Shown one piece after another: positions 56,701-60,000 of a stretch of DNA of 60,000 nt (positions are counted from its first letter, which is position 1; each line of letters starts with the position of its first letter). A program made the position numbers and the translations under genes. The stretch is from Nematostella vectensis. Taxonomy: Eukaryota > Cnidaria > Anthozoa > Actiniaria > Edwardsiidae. The stretch lies in NCBI RefSeq assembly GCF_932526225.1, contig NC_064039.1, positions 7,455,001 to 7,515,000 of the forward strand, given 5' to 3'. The notes beneath the pieces were generated by a model that was not told where the DNA came from, did not search any database, and saw only the letters and a program-made list of their open reading frames with translations.

Positions 56701-59622
56701 GTCACTTCCGGGATACGAGCTGATGGGACCAGGGAGCGCCTCTTCTACCACGAAGCAGTTCGGCGATTACGAAGTGTTGGCCTTTCCCAAGGATCTTGAC
56801 TATATGAACGTGAAACCTGAGAATATGCCTGTTGCAGAGCAAGCTCACCCGATTCCTACCCCTCCGAAGACTAGACCTTCTGTGTATGAGATAGCACCTC
56901 GGCCAGTTCCTTTTGAGCCATCTGCGTTTTCAGACGTCCAAAGACCTTCTGTGTATGAGATAGCTCCACCCCCTAGACCACGCCTACCTGCCAGAGAACC
57001 TGTGGCAGAAGGAGGTCAAGAGGGTAGACCCATATCTGGGGAAGGTCCTCGACACGGTTCCCTTATCAAGGAGGAGCCTCCGAGACCGCCGAAAAAAACA
57101 CGCCCTATGAATGAGTACCAAGAGAGCCCCTTAAAACCACAAGGTTCTGGTAAACAGGGTCTTCCAGCTCCGTACGAACAAGTCAGAGTGGAAGCCCCAC
57201 TAGGGAAAATGAACCTTGATCAGTTACATCAGGTGTCAGTTGAGACGCGTGGCGGCGAGTATTGCACGTTAGACCCGAGTGCGATCGGGATGAGCCACCC
57301 ACCACCTATCCCCGCACGGGATGATATCAAAAAAGGGCCTGTCACTCGTGGGGATAGTGTCGGTCAAGTTCCTGACACTCCAGGCATTCCTCCACCCTCC
57401 CCTACCACGGCAGAGGAAGCTGTATTCGAGGCGTTCACCTCAAATGGTTCAGAGTCGTCTGCGGTCAAGGCGTCAAGTCAAATTGAGGGCGTGTCCCACA
57501 GAGCTCCACCTGTCAATCACCCAACCCCTGCCCCCCGGCGGGAGAGTCTGAACACCCGACGGGACGAGATGTCGGATCAAGAATTAAGAGTGATGGCACA
57601 AAGGACAAGTCCTGTTGAGGGGGTCCAAGATCCTTTCGAAGTTCCACCCAAGCAAATTGTTGATTCAGAAGGCAAAAGCGAAAAAAGATCAGACAAGAAT
57701 GCGTTCTCTTCGCTTCACAAGCAGTGGTCACCGTTCGGCTCCAGAGAGTCGCTAAATCGTGGAGGGGGCGAGGAGTCTTCAGGCGGTGGTGGTCCGTCTG
57801 CGCTGATTTACGAGAATGTGCTTTTCAAAAGGGCGGACTCTATGTCACGTGCCGGTAAGCCGCCCCGACAAGAGCCGACACCAAGCAAACCACGGGAAGA
57901 GAAAGCCGAAAAGTCGCCGGGCGAGTATCGGTTAAGTGCACTGGATGCAAGTAGCCCTCTGGACGAGTCTGCCGAATGGGAGAAGGTAGGGTCTTCCCCG
58001 CATACCAGGGTCCGCTTCTCAACTACTTTCGCCCTGTGGCAATCCAAGGCAATCTTAGAATGTTAACAATAAAAAGCGTCATTTTACCAACATGATAATG
58101 TATTACGAGCTCTGACGGGGTTTTTTTTGTTTATTGAAATATGTGTATAATATGTTAACGAGAATTTAACAAGCGTTTTTCGTATCGACAGATCGAGGCG
58201 TTTTTGTCATCTATCGGAGACATTGAGATTCCAACCACGCTCGACGACCAAATCGCAAGCGCAGGTCAGTTCCAAATATGGTTAGAGATAGTCCAGACCT
58301 GGGACTCTCTTTGCGCTCGACATTCTGGCTCGCGTGAAAGAATTCACGCGAGCCAGAATGTCGAGCGCAAAGAGAGTCCCAGGTCTGGACTAGGTTAGAG
58401 ACAGAAGTCAATAACGCCAGCGCATGCGTGCGCACATACTCATTCCGGAGTTTTTAGAGCGTTGAATATATTGAAAATTACCCAGAGGACCTTGGGAACG
58501 ATGATAAAAGAATAACTTCAGTCGCTAAACTCAAGCCCGCATACCTTCAGACTAAAGTCAGGATTATCCTTGTTCACTTGCGTCCATAGAGAAGGAAAAA
58601 CAAGCGTGCGTCTTTAAACAGCCAGAAAGAAGAAAGGGAGAAGAAAACAAGATTTAATTTAAGAAAACAAGATTTAATCAGTAATCTTTTTTAACTACTT
58701 CTCTGCTTGCGTCCTTTTCCCACTGATTTTCCGTGAAAGTCGTGTTGCTTTCTCCCTTAACGCCCAGCATGGCCAAGCACTCAGCCAATGATCCTTGGTC
58801 TATTGGAAACTTAGTAATATGTTGGTACTTTTTAAAGGTAAAGCGAAGACTGTTGCTGGGTGGCTTGATGCGCTTGGTCTACCCCAATACGAGTCTGATT
58901 TGGTTTCCAACGGATTTGACGATCTCAACTTCTTTGTAAGTTCGAGGGATCAGGGGGGCAGTAAGTATGTAAACGGTGTCAGGGGGTGTGTAAAAAGAAG
59001 AAAGAAAAAAAGAGCTTCTATTTTATCTCTCAAGCACACTTTGTTAATTTTTCTAACTCCTCATGATTCCGCACGCGATGTCCCCTCAGCCCTCACACGG
59101 CCTCGGCCGAGATGTCTCGCACAATAGTTTGCCAGACTTGGCTATCGGCCATGGTAGATGGCAGGTCCTCCTGCGGGATCCCTGTGTCCCTTGAAATAGT
59201 GGCAGGTTAGGTCAGACCTAACAAAAGAGGGAATAGATTCTTTCCTCGTGTGAACTTTTGATCCGTATCACTCTGTTTTGTTTTGTGCAATTTTTAGAAC
59301 GGAGGTATTTTAGAAGACCAGGACTTGCTAGAAATTGGAGTGTTGGACATGTCAAACCGAAAGTAAGCTAACTGCCGGTACCGTTCATCCATTTCTGGTT
59401 ATTTAGTAAACTCACCATTCTTGTTTTCCCAGAATTCTTCTCGAAGCTGTCAAGTCTTTACCAGTTCACCCTCAGTTGGTGGACTCTAGCGCCCAGTCCT
59501 TTTCATCGGCGAGTGAATGGTTGGGCTCCCTGTGCCTCGATGAGTACGTACCTCGGTTCGAGCACCAGGGCTACGCGTCCATGGAGAGAGTGATGTTGAT
59601 ATGGGAAGTGGAACTGACCTCG
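46340..59622 (+). CDS. ANKS1/Odin-type ankyrin-repeat and SAM adaptor, 5' and central part
   Basis: 21 coding exons in frame give 1260 codons up to the last donor in the window; the expected C-terminal PTB domain lies beyond. The start [20 protein letters not shown] closely resembles the N-terminus of vertebrate ANKS1A (MGKEQELLEAARTGH). Order: ankyrin repeats (about 1-272), Ser-rich hinge, long tyrosine-motif region (about 296-1118), SAM1 (about 1143-1215), start of SAM2. Vertebrate ANKS1A/B are cytoplasmic scaffolds downstream of receptor tyrosine kinases, including Eph receptors bound through the SAM domains. With 1260 residues before the PTB it is already longer than human ANKS1A (about 1130 in total); the extra length lies in the tyrosine-rich exon. 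Confidence 0.93.
46611..47494. other. ANKS1-like intron 2 and other plain introns
   Basis: Introns 46611-47494, 47554-48031, 48130-48486, 48562-49118, 50074-50362, 54012-54336, 55017-55461, 57986-58191 and 58936-59297 hold no clear repeat or RNA gene beyond short simple tracts. 59623-60000 is intron sequence with nothing recognised. Confidence 0.45.
49579..49696. mobile_element. 118-bp fold-back MITE in ANKS1-like intron 6
   Basis: TTCCTAGAAAGCAGG at 49579-49593 is matched by its inverse CCTGCTTTCTAGGAA at 49682-49696. Inner bases (GCTAATGCTAGCCCA and TGGGTTAGCGCTAAC) also pair largely. Confidence 0.75.
50810..57985 (+). CDS. ANKS1-like exons 10-17: tyrosine-motif scaffold region
   Basis: Exons 50810-50880, 51957-52050, 53956-54011, 54337-54385, 54665-54813, 54968-55016, 55462-55731 and the 1.8-kb exon 56187-57985. 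Apart from the Ser-rich exon 10, the region is Pro-rich and probably disordered, with more than 20 tyrosines in Y-x-x-hydrophobic context: YDSV, YDYV (twice), YDVV, YALV, YTML, YSTV, YFQV, YEVP, YGLV, YEIP, YGFV, YEVV, YELM, YEVL, YMNV, YEIA (twice), YEQV, YCTL and YENV. YMNV and YENV fit the Grb2 SH2 preference (Y-x-N-x). Proline clusters such as PPPRPTPP and [10 protein letters not shown] could bind SH3 domains. The acceptor of exon 12 (CTTGAAG|GT) was chosen over a nearby one because it gives the [10 protein letters not shown] motif in line with its neighbours. Confidence 0.88.
51014..51611. mobile_element. 586-bp hAT-like non-autonomous element in ANKS1-like intron 10
   Basis: Starts CAGGGCTTCTTGAATTACGC at 51020 and ends with the inverted GCGTAATTCCAGAAGCCCTG at 51605. 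It is flanked by the direct repeat TACTAA (51014-51019, 51606-51611). The interior repeats the motif TTACGCGG many times. The CAGGG end suggests hAT, but that group usually leaves 8 bp and only 6 are identical here. Confidence 0.75.
51990..52220. repeat. Triplicated exon-11 end with splice donor (ANKS1-like)
   Basis: The 3' part of exon 11 plus donor (CCTATCTCTG|GTAAGTA) is followed by two diverged copies in the intron: one at TCTCTCTCTTGTAAGTA near 52120-52136, the other at CCTCTCTATGGTAATTA near 52206-52222. The blocks GTCCCAATCC and AGGCTACCCA also recur in order, with a spacing of about 85 bp. Confidence 0.75.
52619..53145. repeat. Recent 262-bp direct tandem duplication in ANKS1-like intron 11
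   Basis: 52619-52880 and 52881-53145 both begin TATTGATAGACTATTTTTTA and end near CACGGCTTTCAATxACAAGG. Only a handful of differences are visible. Confidence 0.9.
53296..53395. repeat. 100-bp fold-back repeat in ANKS1-like intron 11
   Basis: Arms 53296-53336 and 53355-53395 are inverted copies of 41 bp with three mismatches (for example AATTTTCGTCTTT with AAAGACGAAAATT). Confidence 0.85.
54387..54540. repeat. ~43-bp tandem repeat starting inside the exon 13 donor (ANKS1-like)
   Basis: Four to five units of GTGTCCTCTGATTGGCTAAC with AGTTCCCTCA follow the donor GGGTAAGTGTCC directly, so the first unit overlaps the splice site. Each unit has an inverted CCAAT box (ATTGG), probably incidental. 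Confidence 0.8.
55785..56030. repeat. ~30-bp degenerate tandem repeat in ANKS1-like intron 16
   Basis: About eight units of TATCGGGTCACTTCTGAATA with drift. Confidence 0.8.
58192..59622 (+). CDS. ANKS1-like exons 18-21: SAM1 and start of SAM2
   Basis: Exons 58192-58264, 58838-58935, 59298-59362 and 59433-59622. SAM1 reads [48 protein letters not shown] and [11 protein letters not shown]2 begins [20 protein letters not shown] and ends at WEVELTS with a donor at 59623. Both match the ANKS1 tandem SAM pair closely. The remainder of SAM2 and the PTB domain are outside the window. Confidence 0.94.
58280..58401. mobile_element. 104-bp perfect hairpin with 9-bp target duplications in ANKS1-like intron 18
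   Basis: Arms 58289-58338 and 58343-58392 are exact reverse complements over 50 bp, with a 4-base loop. The arms start TAGTCCAGACCTGGGACTCT. The hairpin is flanked by the perfect direct repeat GGTTAGAGA at 58280-58288 and 58393-58401. A 9-bp duplication is typical of Mutator-like transposases (inference). Confidence 0.9.
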
Positions 59623-60000
59623 GTAAGCCTTGCAACTTCTATGCGTACGTACTTCTATACGTAGATTGACTTTGATATAGAGAGGCTTTTTTTCAAAAAT
59701 TTGATACTATGTATATTTGGCCATTACAAAATTTGCAAATGATATTAACTTAGTGTATATTACGCTTCTCCTTACTCAAACAATTATATTTGGCGTCATT
59801 TTTTAATAAACAAAACAAGAAACAGTAAAACTCAAATTTTGTATTGTTATTTTGTGTGAAGGAGGGGTCTTAAAAAAGGCATTTGGCATTGGATGGGGAC
59901 ATATTGTAGGGTGGGGCTTTAAAAAGATTACACAGAATACCCAAAGTAGATTATAAACAAACTTGGTGGAAGTAATGTGTTTTTTATTTATTCTTAAAAT

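Overview
The window is animal nuclear DNA, most likely from an anthozoan cnidarian (sea anemone or coral type; inferred). Genes are split into many short exons with GT..AG introns. The protein families are metazoan (a DysF-containing ferlin and an ANKS1/Odin-type Ank-SAM scaffold). Introns and spacers are full of short inverted-repeat transposons, minisatellites and microsatellites. No bacterial genes, operons, CRISPR arrays, rRNAs or tRNAs were seen.

Layout. (1) 543-2803, + strand: the last two exons of a leucine-rich-repeat gene whose start lies left of the window. (2) 2910-7518: a transposon-rich spacer with a hAT-like fold-back element, a 141-bp MITE, a three-copy head-to-tail array of a terminal-inverted-repeat element, and a TTAA-flanked element. 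(3) 8166-40189, - strand: a complete type-I ferlin (dysferlin/myoferlin class). I rebuilt 59 coding exons; every junction keeps frame, and they sum to 6474 nt, or 2157 residues plus stop. The order is C2A, C2B, FerI region, C2C, FerA, FerB, DysF, C2D, C2E, C2F, C2G and a C-terminal membrane anchor. Many introns carry their own minisatellite. (4) 40190-42680: spacer with a second copy of a dispersed element. (5) 43084-44849, + strand: a three-exon gene for a 277-residue protein with an Ala/Gly-rich C-terminal domain that I cannot assign. (6) 46340-59622, + strand: an ANKS1-type gene, 21 coding exons and 1260 codons in the window. It has N-terminal ankyrin repeats, a very long tyrosine-motif region and two SAM domains; the 3' end lies beyond the window.

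The genes do not form a pathway. The ferlin is expected to act in Ca2+-dependent membrane fusion or repair. The ANKS1-like protein is expected to be a tyrosine-phosphorylated adaptor.

Two observations stand out. First, ferlin intron 1 contains, on the + strand, a complete type I hammerhead self-cleaving ribozyme (38663-38717). It sits inside a 187-bp segment bounded by 11-bp direct repeats, like a retrozyme or Penelope-type insertion. Second, exon-intron junctions are repeatedly copied into the neighbouring intron, carrying extra splice sites with them: ferlin exon 36, exon 2 of the small gene, ANKS1 exon 11, and minisatellites that begin inside donor sites. A third, smaller item is a 104-bp perfect hairpin with 9-bp target duplications in an ANKS1 intron.
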